In this document: positions 52,479-61,086 of the stretch, one piece after another
Layout of the letters: every line of letters begins with the position of its first letter
Position numbering within the stretch: position 1 is the stretch's first letter
The notes under the pieces: model-generated
Seen by the model: the letters and a program-made list of their open reading frames with translations, nothing else
Database searches by the model: none
What the model was told of the DNA's origin: nothing
Program-made: the position numbers and the translations under genes
Assembly (NCBI RefSeq): GCF_002902845.1
Contig: NZ_PPTF01000107.1
Location: 20,688 to 84,687, forward strand
Direction: 5' to 3'
Length of the DNA stretch: 64,000 nucleotides
From: Chromobacterium sinusclupearum
GTDB lineage: Bacteria > Pseudomonadota > Gammaproteobacteria > Burkholderiales > Chromobacteriaceae

Positions 52479-52958
52479 ATGCGCAAAATTGAAATAGATC
52501 GCTTCGACATGCTGATCCTGCAGCAGCTGCAGCTGGATGCCCGCGCCACGCACCAGAAGCTGGCTCAGGCCATCCCGCTGTCGGCGTCGCAGATCGGCCG
52601 CCGCATCCAGCGGATGGAACAGGACGGCATCATTCAGGGTTATCAGGTGGCGCTGAATCCTGAGCATGTCGGCCTATCGGTAATGGCCTTCGCCAATGTC
52701 AGCCTGGAGCGCCACAGCGAGGCCGCGCTGCTGGATTTCGCGCAGTCCATCCACGCGCTGCCGGAAGTGCTGGAGTGCTACGCCGCCGCCGGCGAGGCCG
52801 ACTACCTGCTGCGCATCGTGGTTCCCGACCTGCCATCGCTGTCTTCTTTCGTGATGAACAAGCTGATGCAGCTGTCGCTGGTGCGCAGCGTCAAGTCCAC
52901 CATCGTGCTGAATGCCATCAAGCAAACGATGAAGCTGCCGCTCTATCCGCCTTCCTGA
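52479..52958 (+). CDS. Lrp/AsnC-family transcriptional regulator
   Basis: A 159-residue regulator. The helix-turn-helix is in the first 60 residues (FDMLILQQLQLDARATHQKLAQAIPLSASQIGRRIQRME) and the RAM ligand domain follows (MAFANVSLERHSE and VLECYAAAGEADYLLRIVV). Divergent from phhA, so it probably senses an aromatic amino acid and controls phenylalanine catabolism. The ATG at 52479 has no clear ribosome site; TTG at 52470 is an alternative, and the longer frame back to 52278 overlaps phhA. Confidence 0.9.
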   Translation: MRKIEIDRFDMLILQQLQLDARATHQKLAQAIPLSASQIGRRIQRMEQDGIIQGYQVALNPEHVGLSVMAFANVSLERHSEAALLDFAQSIHALPEVLECYAAAGEADYLLRIVVPDLPSLSSFVMNKLMQLSLVRSVKSTIVLNAIKQTMKLPLYPPS

Positions 52959-53144
52959 TCCTTTTGCCGAACCGACCATAGGTTTGCAGCGTCTATATCT
53001 GGCAGCGTAATGGCGCAATACAGCGCCATGAATATCCTTATATGCAAATCGACATAATGAATCGATTTAATATTACGGGAAAGCGCCGATAACAAGGCAT
53101 GGCCCACAGGGCCGCGCCACGCTCAGTCATGCAAGGAGAAGCAG

Positions 53145-53714
53145 ATGCAAACCCGCGCCTTCGCCCCGCGTTCCTCCCTGGACACCCTGGCAGCCAGTCT
53201 CGCCGCATCCATCAGCCAACTTGCCATCGCAGATGCCCCGCTGAATCTGGAACAGATGCGCCGCTTCTATCATTCTCTAAGCCTATCCACTGCCGACCTC
53301 GCCCCTTTCCGCCAGTTCGACGACCCCCAGTACCGCCGCAATCGCATCTATATCGACGAGCACTTCGAGCTGCTGCTGCTTTGCTGGCGACCAGGCCAAC
53401 GCAGCCAGATCCACAATCACAAGGGCAGCCTGTGCGGCGTCAAGGTGCTGGAAGGCGTTGCGACCGAAACCGTGTTCGTCCAGAACCCATCCGGTCAAGT
53501 CTGCCCACGCGAAACGCGCGAAATGGCGGCGGGTAGCCTTGTCATCAACGGAGATCTGGACATTCATCAAGTCGCTAACCTGCATCCCAGCGGCACAGAT
53601 TTGGTCACGCTGCATTTGTATTCGCCGCCGCTGAAGAAAATGGAATTGTTCGGTTTGGAGCCGCAGCAACAACGCGTCTTTCATGCCGCGGATTGCCTGG
53701 AATATCACATCTAA
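53145..53714 (+). CDS. Cysteine dioxygenase family protein, first of two paralogues
   Basis: A 189-residue cupin enzyme that should oxidise cysteine to cysteine sulfinate. Iron ligands are His90, His92 (QIHNHKGS) and His141 (DIHQVAN). Arg65 in YRRN corresponds to rat Arg60, which holds the carboxylate of cysteine, and Tyr159 in LHLYSPP to rat Tyr157. Cys97 falls at the place of rat Cys93, the partner in the Cys-Tyr cofactor; many bacterial homologues have Gly there. GGAG lies in front of the start. No sulfinate-processing gene adjoins it. Confidence 0.87.
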   Translation: MQTRAFAPRSSLDTLAASLAASISQLAIADAPLNLEQMRRFYHSLSLSTADLAPFRQFDDPQYRRNRIYIDEHFELLLLCWRPGQRSQIHNHKGSLCGVKVLEGVATETVFVQNPSGQVCPRETREMAAGSLVINGDLDIHQVANLHPSGTDLVTLHLYSPPLKKMELFGLEPQQQRVFHAADCLEYHI

Positions 53715-54017
53715 ATAGTCTGGCCAGCGTTTTCTTCCGCCCGGCTGGCCAATCCTTCACAGCCCCCCGCCAATATGTTGGTCAATTAAAATATGGCCTG
53801 ATAAAAATGGCGCTGCATGGGACGTTTTTCTGGACTCGACCCAGCCCCAAAACCCACGATCGAAAAGCCTGCGGCGGGATTCCTGGGCTGACACGCAAGC
53901 AAGCATAAAGTACTAACGCAAACTGTCGATATTCATCTTACCGGAGCCAAATAAAAAATAGCCGGCTATTTCGATAGCATTGCGGGCGCCGAGCGCTCGG
54001 CCGTCCAGGAGAGAAAA
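53715..54017. other. 303-nt spacer between the two cysteine dioxygenase genes
   Basis: It holds the hairpin described at its left end and AGGAGAG, the ribosome site of the next gene, at its right end. The middle is more AT-rich than the surrounding genes and shows no supported open frame or clear promoter. Confidence 0.5.
53721..53751. terminator. Hairpin after the first cysteine dioxygenase gene
   Basis: An 8-bp inverted repeat, TGGCCAGC/GCTGGCCA, with a 15-nt loop begins 7 nt after the stop codon. No U-run follows, so it may be a weak terminator or an mRNA-end structure. Confidence 0.4.
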
Positions 54018-54572
54018 ATGGAAACCTTGCGCCTATTCGAGCAATCCCGCCACCCGAGCGGATTGATTTACTGGCTGTCCTGCATGGCCCGTCTGAATCA
54101 GAAACTGGGACTGGAACAAATACGGACATTTTTAGAGAATGCGCCGCTCAATCAGGAAGAGCTGCTGCCTTACTGGAAATTCAGCGGCAGCCATTACCAC
54201 CGCAACCTGATATACGGCAATGAGCATTTCGAATTGCTATTGTTCTGCTGGCATCGCCAGCAGTCCAGCTCCATTCACAAGCATCACGGCAGTCATTGCG
54301 GCGTCATGGTCATTCAAGGGACGGCGAGCGAGGAACGCTTCACCGCCACAGCGCATGGCCAATTGATTTCCACGGAAACCAGAGATTTCAAAGCCGGCTC
54401 CATCTTGCTTAACCAAGCAAGAGACATCCATAAAATGTCGAATCAACAGCCAGAAGACTTGGTAACCCTGCACCTTTACTCGCCTCCAATGCGGCGCATG
54501 GACTGCTATAACCTTGAGCGGGAAACGCCGCATTACGCTCCGCAGCGAATCCAGCCGAGCATGGCGCATTGA
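54018..54572 (+). CDS. Cysteine dioxygenase family protein, second paralogue
   Basis: A 184-residue paralogue of the preceding gene. Iron ligands His87 and His89 (SIHKHHGSH) and His138 (DIHKMSN), Arg62 in YHRN, Cys94 and Tyr154 in LHLYSPP are all kept, so it should be active. Identity to the first copy is clear in the core but low at both ends, so it is an old duplication or a separate acquisition. Its codon use is more AT-rich than that of its neighbours, which favours acquisition. AGGAGAG lies 7 nt before the start. Confidence 0.85.
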   Translation: METLRLFEQSRHPSGLIYWLSCMARLNQKLGLEQIRTFLENAPLNQEELLPYWKFSGSHYHRNLIYGNEHFELLLFCWHRQQSSSIHKHHGSHCGVMVIQGTASEERFTATAHGQLISTETRDFKAGSILLNQARDIHKMSNQQPEDLVTLHLYSPPMRRMDCYNLERETPHYAPQRIQPSMAH

Positions 54573-54598
54573 CGGCTTTTCCCAACGTTTTCAAATAA

Positions 54599-54628
54599 AA
54601 AAGGGCACGGCATAAGCCGTGCCCTTTT
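54599..54628. terminator. Bidirectional terminator between the dioxygenase gene and fadL
   Basis: A perfect 13-bp stem (AAAAGGGCACGGC/GCCGTGCCCTTTT) with a 4-nt loop. A/T ends give U-runs for both convergent genes. Confidence 0.9.
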
Positions 54629-54649
54629 GTCTGATCATACGGTTCCGGA

Positions 54650-55987
54650 TCAGAAACGGTACTGCATCTGCACGCCCAGCAGGTGGCCGCTGATCGAGGA
54701 GTAATCGCCCTGCAGACGGCTGGAGGTGCCGAACGGGCTATGCGAAGTATTGTCGATCTTGGTGTCGCCCACCGCGCGTAGATAGGCATAGCTCACGTCC
54801 ACGCTGGCCTGCTTGCTGATCTGGTAGCCGGCGCCCAGGGTCAGCCACATGCGGTCGGCGTCCGGAATCAGCACATTTCGGTGCTGCGGGTTCGGCACCG
54901 GCGTGGTTTCGTAGCCTAGGCCCGCGCGCAGGGTCAACGCTTCGCTGTAGAAGTAATCGCCGCCCACCGAGAACAGCCAGCTGTTCTTCCAGTGGTTGTC
55001 GATGGTGGTGGTGGTGTCGATCGGCGCGGGCGTCAGGCCCGGCAGCTTAGGCACCACGGGGCTGCCTTTGACCACCAGCTGGTCGAAGCGGCTCCAGCGC
55101 GTCCAGCGCGCGGTGGCGCCCACGGCAAACTTGCTGTTCAGCTTGCTGTAGCCGCTCAGCATCAGCCATTCCGGCGTGGTCACTTCGGCCGAACCCGAAT
55201 ACGTGCCATTGAGCAGGCCGCCCAGCGGCGCGGGGAAGCCGGCATTGGTGTAATCGCCCTTGGCGTCGTGATAGATCTTGGAACGATAGGACAAGCCGAC
55301 GCGGGTATCGGCGCTATAGCTATACATCACGCCCAGGTTATAGCCGAAGCCCCAGCTGTCGGCCTTGAGTTCGCCGCTGGCGCCGGGCAGATAGGCGCCC
55401 TGCTTCAGGTCCGCCTTGGCGTATTGCGCGGACACGCCGCCGCCAAAGCTCCACTTGTCGTTCAGCTTGTAAGCCAGCGACGGATTGATATCCACCGTCA
55501 TGATGCTGCTGGAGATGCCGTTGTCGCGGCCGCCCCAGTTGTCGCTATAGCTTGCGCCCAAGCCAAACGGCGTGGTCACGCCCAGGCCCAGGAACAGCTG
55601 GTCGTTGACCTGGTGGGTCAAGTAACCGTTCGGAATCACTTCGCCCGCGCCGCGGCCATTGTCATTGGCAGACGTAGTCACGGTGGAAGGAGGCGTGCCC
55701 GGCAGATGGCTGACGCTGGTATTGCTGCCGCTGAACGGCGCGTCGATTTCCGCGTAGGTCAGGCCGCCTTGCACGCGCGTGCCGGACAGCAGAGTCATGC
55801 CGGCCGGGTTGTAGAACACGGCGGACAGGTCATCGCCGGCCACGCCGGCGCCGGCGTAGGCGCGGCCCATGCCGGTCACGCTCTGCTCGGTCAGTTGGAA
55901 GCCGGCGGCGTGGACCGCCGGGCTGGCGGCAAACAAGGAGGCAATGGCAATAGAGAGGAGTCGGACGGTGCGCGAGGAAGATTGCAT
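54650..55987 (-). CDS. fadL: FadL-family outer membrane transporter
   Basis: A 445-residue outer-membrane protein with signal peptide ending VHA. The mature N-terminus AGFQLTEQSVTGMGRAYAGAGVAGDDLSAVFYNPAGMTLL is the FadL hatch with the NPA motif, and the C-terminus ends LGVQMQYRF with the terminal Phe. FadL proteins pass long-chain fatty acids or other hydrophobic compounds through the outer membrane by a lateral opening. It stands alone with its own terminator. Confidence 0.92.
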   Translation of the reverse strand: MQSSSRTVRLLSIAIASLFAASPAVHAAGFQLTEQSVTGMGRAYAGAGVAGDDLSAVFYNPAGMTLLSGTRVQGGLTYAEIDAPFSGSNTSVSHLPGTPPSTVTTSANDNGRGAGEVIPNGYLTHQVNDQLFLGLGVTTPFGLGASYSDNWGGRDNGISSSIMTVDINPSLAYKLNDKWSFGGGVSAQYAKADLKQGAYLPGASGELKADSWGFGYNLGVMYSYSADTRVGLSYRSKIYHDAKGDYTNAGFPAPLGGLLNGTYSGSAEVTTPEWLMLSGYSKLNSKFAVGATARWTRWSRFDQLVVKGSPVVPKLPGLTPAPIDTTTTIDNHWKNSWLFSVGGDYFYSEALTLRAGLGYETTPVPNPQHRNVLIPDADRMWLTLGAGYQISKQASVDVSYAYLRAVGDTKIDNTSHSPFGTSSRLQGDYSSISGHLLGVQMQYRF

Positions 55988-56249
55988 AGATATCTTGTTC
56001 CTGAAACGTTCTTCTTATTGGCCGGCTGAGCCGGACAAAGCGGCGCAAGCATGATAAATAGATAGCGCTTGCATCTTTTTAGGGCGTGGAGTCTAAACTC
56101 GAATCCCTGTCGCGGCAAGGAAAAAACATAACTTCCTTAACGAAGATTAAGCGACTGCGCCGCCCCCGCCTCCCGCCGCCAGCCTCAACCAGCTGCGCGC
56201 GCTGTGCTAGAATCACAGCCCGACTTTCTTGCCGACACGTCTCCCGACC

Positions 56250-56807
56250 ATGAAGAAACTGATCTGCGGCCTGGCCGCATTCGCCCTGCCCGTTCTGGCC
56301 TTTGCCGCCCCGGTCGTCGAAATGGCCACCAACAAAGGCAATATCGAAATCACTCTGGATTCGGCCAAGGCGCCCAAGACCGTGGCCAATTTCGTCGCCT
56401 ATGCCAAGGCAGGCCACTACAACGGCACGGTGTTCCACCGCGTGATCGACGGCTTCATGATCCAGGGCGGCGGCTTCGACACCAAGCTGAGCCAGAAACC
56501 CACCCGCGCGCCCATCGCCAATGAGGCGAGCAACGGCCTGAAGAACGATGTCGGCACCATCGCCATGGCGCGCACGGCTGACCCGAACTCCGCCACCGCG
56601 CAGTTCTTCATCAACGTCGCCAGCAACGACTTCCTCAATTACAAGTCGCCGACGCCGCAAGGCGCCGGCTACGCCGTGTTCGGCAAGGTCACCAAGGGCA
56701 TGGATGTGGTCAATCGCATCGCCAAGACCCGCACCGGCAGCATGAACGGCATGGATGACGTTCCGTTCGAACCCATCGTCATCCAGAAAGTCACCATCAA
56801 ACCGTAA
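56250..56807 (+). CDS. ppiA: Periplasmic peptidyl-prolyl cis-trans isomerase A (cyclophilin)
   Basis: A 185-residue cyclophilin with signal peptide MKKLICGLAAFALPVLAFA. The catalytic region VFHRVIDGFMIQGGGF and the AQFFINVASNDFL segment are intact. It acts as a proline isomerase in the periplasm. The ATG at 56250 gives the signal peptide; the upstream TTG in the same frame does not improve it. It is followed after 37 nt by the cytosolic paralogue. Confidence 0.92.
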   Translation: MKKLICGLAAFALPVLAFAAPVVEMATNKGNIEITLDSAKAPKTVANFVAYAKAGHYNGTVFHRVIDGFMIQGGGFDTKLSQKPTRAPIANEASNGLKNDVGTIAMARTADPNSATAQFFINVASNDFLNYKSPTPQGAGYAVFGKVTKGMDVVNRIAKTRTGSMNGMDDVPFEPIVIQKVTIKP

Positions 56808-56844
56808 GCCCGCCTTGCGCGGCTGCAACGCAAAGGAAAGCACA

Positions 56845-57336
56845 ATGATCAAACTGACGACCAACCTCGGCGAAATCACCCTGGAACTGAACCATGAAAT
56901 GGCGCCGAAAACCGCCGCCAACTTCGAGGAATACGTGAAGAGCGGCCACTACGACGGCACCATCTTCCACCGCGTGATCAATGGCTTCATGATCCAGGGC
57001 GGCGGATTCGACGCCGAGATGAACCAGAAGCCGACGCGCGACCCGATCCAGAACGAGGCCAACAACGGCCTGTCCAACAAGACCTACACCGTCGCCATGG
57101 CCCGCACCATGGACCCGCACTCGGCGTCGGCCCAATTCTTCATCAATGTGTCCGACAACGACTTCCTGGACTTCAAGTCCGAGAGCACCCAAGGCTGGGG
57201 CTACGCCGTGTTCGGCCAAGTGGTGGCCGGCCAGGACGTAGTGGACCGCATCAAGACCGTCCGCACCGGCCGCACCGGCATGCACCAGGACGTGCCGGTG
57301 GAGCCGGTGGTGATCCAGAAGGCGGAAATCGTCTAA
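56845..57336 (+). CDS. ppiB: Cytosolic peptidyl-prolyl cis-trans isomerase B (cyclophilin)
   Basis: A 163-residue cyclophilin without signal peptide, beginning MIKLTTNLGEITLEL, with IFHRVINGFMIQGGGF and AQFFINVSDNDFLDF. It is a close paralogue of the periplasmic enzyme upstream, and both probably arose by tandem duplication. The start at 56845 has AAAGGAAAG in front. It is followed by lpxH, the same neighbour as in E. coli. Confidence 0.93.
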   Translation: MIKLTTNLGEITLELNHEMAPKTAANFEEYVKSGHYDGTIFHRVINGFMIQGGGFDAEMNQKPTRDPIQNEANNGLSNKTYTVAMARTMDPHSASAQFFINVSDNDFLDFKSESTQGWGYAVFGQVVAGQDVVDRIKTVRTGRTGMHQDVPVEPVVIQKAEIV

Positions 57337-57405
57337 ACCGTCCGCATCGAAAATCCAGCCGGGGCCCTGCCCCGGCTTTGTCTTGCTCCGGATAGCACAG
57401 CAGCC

Positions 57406-58113
57406 ATGGCCATACACTTCATTTCCGACCTGCACCTCGCCGACGACACCCCGGCGCTCAACCAGCTGTTTCTGGACACGCTTGCCGCCTGGCGCGGCCG
57501 GATCGAGGCGCTGTACATCCTGGGCGACCTGTTCGAATACTGGGTAGGCGACGACGACGATTCGGCCTATCTGGAAGCGCCGCTGGCCGCGATGCGCGCG
57601 TTCGCCGCCCAAACGCCGTTATACGTGATGCGCGGCAACCGCGACTTCCTGCTGGGCGTCGGCTTCGAGCAACGCAGCGGCGCCGCCTTGCTGGACGATC
57701 CAACGCTGATGGAAGCCCACGGCCAGCGCATTCTGCTGTGCCACGGCGACGCGCTATGCACCGACGACGTCGCTTACCAGCAATTCCGCGCCGTCAGCCG
57801 CAGCCCGCAATGGCAGCAGGCCATGCTGGCCAGGCCGCTGGCGGAACGCCATGCCATCGCCCGGCAAGCGCGGCAGCAAAGCGAGATGAACAAGCAGCAG
57901 ACCGGCCTGAGCGCCATTTCCGACGTCACGGAACTGGCAGTAGGCGAATTGCTGGCCGCCCATGACTGGCCGACGCTGATCCACGGCCACACCCATCGCC
58001 CCGCCCACCACCGCCACGGCGCTTCCAGCCGCTGGGTGATCCGGGACTGGCATGGGGAAACCGGCGGCTACCTGGCGCTGGACGACGCCGGCATCCGCGC
58101 CCGCCCCCTTTAA
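57406..58113 (+). CDS. lpxH: UDP-2,3-diacylglucosamine diphosphatase LpxH
   Basis: A 235-residue calcineurin-like phosphoesterase that makes lipid X from UDP-diacylglucosamine in lipid A synthesis. Metal ligand motifs are in order: ISDLHL (Asp8, His10), LGDLFEYWVGDD, MRGNRDFLLG, CHGD and HGHTHRPAHH. It acts at the inner-membrane face. It lies 69 nt after ppiB. Confidence 0.95.
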   Translation: MAIHFISDLHLADDTPALNQLFLDTLAAWRGRIEALYILGDLFEYWVGDDDDSAYLEAPLAAMRAFAAQTPLYVMRGNRDFLLGVGFEQRSGAALLDDPTLMEAHGQRILLCHGDALCTDDVAYQQFRAVSRSPQWQQAMLARPLAERHAIARQARQQSEMNKQQTGLSAISDVTELAVGELLAAHDWPTLIHGHTHRPAHHRHGASSRWVIRDWHGETGGYLALDDAGIRARPL

Positions 58114-58633
58114 GCCTTCCCGCCGGCGGCTTGCTCAAGCCGCCCAGCCCCCTCCGACCTCATCAATCAAACCATGATTCTGGAAAATAAATTCCAACAT
58201 ACTTTTCCATCACCCCATCGACAAAGCCTTACATTTCATTAACATATTCCCGCATTTTTGTCAGAAGCCCACTATTTAATTGATTATTTTTGCAAATCAA
58301 CTCCACATAAAGACATATTTCTTTATTCTTTTTGTAATAGTTGTTTCTTGAAAATGAAATGACAATGAACTAGATTTGCCGCTTAAAAATAATTTCAAGG
58401 CGAAATAACCCACGCTGAGCAATTTGCCATATCCGAGTTCAATCACCCATACCGGTAACGATTCTTCTCGCCCATCGCAAGTCATCTCAGCCGGACACAG
58501 CCCCGCGCCAAAACCACGCTCAAGCAACCATTGCAGTGCTTGCTGTATTGACCCATGCCTCACGGCAGGACTTCGGCTGCGCTGAAAATACATTCCAATG
58601 AAAAATTGATTTCTCTACATTTCAGGAAATTCA
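58114..58633. other. 520-nt AT-rich leader region before the TonB-dependent receptor
   Basis: The segment is clearly more AT-rich than its surroundings, mainly 58170-58400. A 98-codon open frame on the minus strand (58297-58593) lacks a ribosome site and resembles nothing I know. Repeated AAATGA-like units at 58350-58370 (TGAAAATGAAATGACAATGA) look slightly like a Fur-type site, but match poorly. It may hold the receptor promoter and regulatory sites or be the remnant of acquired DNA. Confidence 0.45.
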
Positions 58634-60985
58634 ATGAATAAGAAGACCTATATCCGCCCCTTGACTCTGGCCGTGCTCGCCGCGCTGGCCAGCCAGGCGG
58701 CGCTCGCCGAGGAGACCCAGCTGCAAACCGTCACCATCACCGGTGCCGGCGACAAGCTGGGAGTGGGCTTGCTGCAACAACAGGAAGGCACGCGCGCGCG
58801 CAGCGATGTCAACAAGGCCGCGCTGGAGAAGCAAAGCCCCACCTCCAACATCTACCAGGGCATCAATATGCTGCCCGGCGTCAACGCCTCCAGCCAGGAC
58901 AACACCGGCATGTTCGGCGGCGCGCTGACCATCCGCGGCTTCAACTCGGACCAGATCGGCGTCACCATCAACGGCGTGCCAGTCAATGACTCCGGCAGCT
59001 ATTCGGTCTACCCGCAGGAATTCGTCGATATCGAAAACCTGTGCCAGGGCTCGGTGACCCAGGGCTCCAGCGACACCGACGCGCCGCACATGGGCGCCAG
59101 CGGCGGCAATATGAGCTTCGTCACCTGCGATCCGGAGAAAGAGCGCCGCGTGCGCTTCGCCCAAACCTTGGGCAGCAACAGCCTGCAACGCACTTATGTG
59201 CGCGGCGACACCGGCTTGTTCGCCGATGGCAAAGCTCGCGCCTTCGCCAGTTATTCGCACAGCGAGACCGATAAGTGGAAAGGCGCAGGCGGCATGAAGC
59301 GCGACCACGTCGACACCGGCATCCGCTACGACTTCAGCGGCGGCTACATCAACGCGTCCGTGCTGTACAACCGCCAGATAGGCAACGCCTTCGGCACGCC
59401 GACGCTGCAGCAGTTGCAGCAAACCGGCTACGGTTATGACTACGCTACACAGTTCATCCCTGGCCACTTGCCACCGCAATACGGCACCGCGCAGAAGGAA
59501 ACCGGTCCGACCCCCGCCTACTATCAGCTGCAGCAGAACCCGTTCGAAAACGTCATCGCCAAGGTCGATGCCGTGCTGAAGCTTGGCCCGGATACCCGCA
59601 TCAAGATCCAGCCGTACTTCTGGTATGGCTATGGCGGCGCCACCAGCCAGCAGACGCAGTCTGAAAGCGCCTTCCTGAACAAGGCCACCCACACCGACAC
59701 CGCCGCCAAGGATCTGAACGGCGATGGCGACACCCTGGACACCATCGTGGTCAACGGCAGCAGTATGACGCGCACCCGCCGTCCGGGCATCACCGTCACC
59801 ATGGAGCAGAGCTGGGGCAACCACCTGTTGCAGGCTGGCGTATGGTATGAACGCGCCCAGCACATCCAGACCGGTCCGGAAACCCTGACCAACGCCGATG
59901 GCTCCCCGCAAGACGTCTGGATGCAGTCCAATCTGATCACCCGGCCGGATGGCAGCGTATATCAGTACCGCGACTGGGATACCGTCAGCACCTCCACCCA
60001 GCTGTTCGCCATCGGCACCTTCAACTTCCTGGATGACCGCCTGGCCGTCAACGCCGGCCTGCGCACGCCGCAGATCAAGCGCGATTTCACCAACCACGCC
60101 AACGACGGCTGCGGCAACTCCAGCAAAACCTGCGCCGCCGCCTATGACTACGAAATCACCAAGACTTATCGAGAAACGCTGCCTAGCTTCGGCGCGCGCT
60201 ATTACCTGACGCCCAAGCAACAGGTATTCTTCAACGTCACCAAGAACTACCGCGCCGTCCCCAACTATGCCTACAGCAGCAGCAACGGCAATGTGCAAGT
60301 GGTGAATGGCCAGGTAGTGCTGACAACGGACGTGGTGCCGGAAACCTCGGTCAACACGGACCTGGGCTATCGCCTGGAGGGAGACTTCCTGACGTTGAGC
60401 GGCTCGCTGTTCAATGTGGACTTCAGCAACCGCCAGGCCAACTCCTATGACCCGGTCACACTGAAATCCGTCAACATCAACGCGGGCGGCGTGCACACCT
60501 GGGGCGGAGAACTAGAACTAGGCACGGTGCCGGTCAAAGGATGGAGCGCTTACGCCTCGTTCACCAGCAACCACAGCGAAATTCAGAGCAATCTGAACTG
60601 GAAGGACTCTTCGGGCAACAACACGGTTCTGCAGACCCAGGGCAACGACTTCCCGATGACCCCGCGCTGGATGGCCGCGCTGTCGCTGCAATACGCGCCG
60701 GGCGCCTGGTATGTCCGCACCGACGTCAAGCACACCGGCAAGCAGTTCGCCACTCTGGTCAACGACGAAGTGGTGCCGGAATACACCACGGTGGACCTGG
60801 ACGCCGGCTATCGCTTCGGCAATATGGGCGTGCTGAAGAACCCGACGATCAAGCTGAACGTCAGCAATATGTTCAACACCAGCTACCGCATCCCGACTTC
60901 ATCCAAGGTCAATGCGGCGGACACGGTGCGCTATAACCTGGGCGCGCCGCGTAGCGCAGCGGTCACCCTGCAGGTCGATCTGTAA
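58634..60985 (+). CDS. TonB-dependent outer membrane receptor
   Basis: A 783-residue receptor with signal peptide ending ALA and a TonB-box-like TQLQTVTITG. The plug (about 45-190) has SNIYQGINMLPGVNASS, GALTIRGFNSDQIGVTINGVPVND and a Cys pair; the barrel follows and ends VTLQVDL, without the usual terminal Phe or Trp. A loop with DLNGDGDTLD at 360-369 has the DxNxDG pattern of calcium sites. The substrate is unknown; it could be a siderophore or another large compound. Single gene with its own terminator. Confidence 0.9.
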   Translation: MNKKTYIRPLTLAVLAALASQAALAEETQLQTVTITGAGDKLGVGLLQQQEGTRARSDVNKAALEKQSPTSNIYQGINMLPGVNASSQDNTGMFGGALTIRGFNSDQIGVTINGVPVNDSGSYSVYPQEFVDIENLCQGSVTQGSSDTDAPHMGASGGNMSFVTCDPEKERRVRFAQTLGSNSLQRTYVRGDTGLFADGKARAFASYSHSETDKWKGAGGMKRDHVDTGIRYDFSGGYINASVLYNRQIGNAFGTPTLQQLQQTGYGYDYATQFIPGHLPPQYGTAQKETGPTPAYYQLQQNPFENVIAKVDAVLKLGPDTRIKIQPYFWYGYGGATSQQTQSESAFLNKATHTDTAAKDLNGDGDTLDTIVVNGSSMTRTRRPGITVTMEQSWGNHLLQAGVWYERAQHIQTGPETLTNADGSPQDVWMQSNLITRPDGSVYQYRDWDTVSTSTQLFAIGTFNFLDDRLAVNAGLRTPQIKRDFTNHANDGCGNSSKTCAAAYDYEITKTYRETLPSFGARYYLTPKQQVFFNVTKNYRAVPNYAYSSSNGNVQVVNGQVVLTTDVVPETSVNTDLGYRLEGDFLTLSGSLFNVDFSNRQANSYDPVTLKSVNINAGGVHTWGGELELGTVPVKGWSAYASFTSNHSEIQSNLNWKDSSGNNTVLQTQGNDFPMTPRWMAALSLQYAPGAWYVRTDVKHTGKQFATLVNDEVVPEYTTVDLDAGYRFGNMGVLKNPTIKLNVSNMFNTSYRIPTSSKVNAADTVRYNLGAPRSAAVTLQVDL

Positions 60986-61006
60986 ACCTGCTCTGCCAGC
61001 AAAGCC

Positions 61007-61033
61007 AAGGCCGGGATCGCTCCCGGCCTTTTT
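61007..61033 (+). terminator. Terminator of the TonB-dependent receptor gene
   Basis: A perfect 10-bp stem (AAGGCCGGGA/TCCCGGCCTT) with a 4-nt loop and following T run, 21 nt after the stop codon. Confidence 0.9.
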
Positions 61034-61086
61034 GCTGGCTAGGCCGCCCTGCCGCGCTCGTCGCAGGCTCGCGGCCGGCGCATCGC

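Noticed and set aside
58350..58370. Fur box before the TonB-dependent receptor
   Set aside because: The AAATGA repeats match the Fur consensus poorly and lie over 260 nt from the start codon; not enough to call a site.
58297..58593. A 98-codon open frame on the minus strand in the AT-rich leader
   Set aside because: No ribosome site, no recognisable motif, and a Lys/Thr/Phe-rich end that follows the AT content. It could be a remnant, but is not supported as a gene.
58631..60496. A 621-codon open frame on the minus strand, antisense to the TonB-dependent receptor
   Set aside because: The sense frame is a full receptor with signal peptide and terminator. The antisense protein is Val/Ala/Gly-rich shadow coding.
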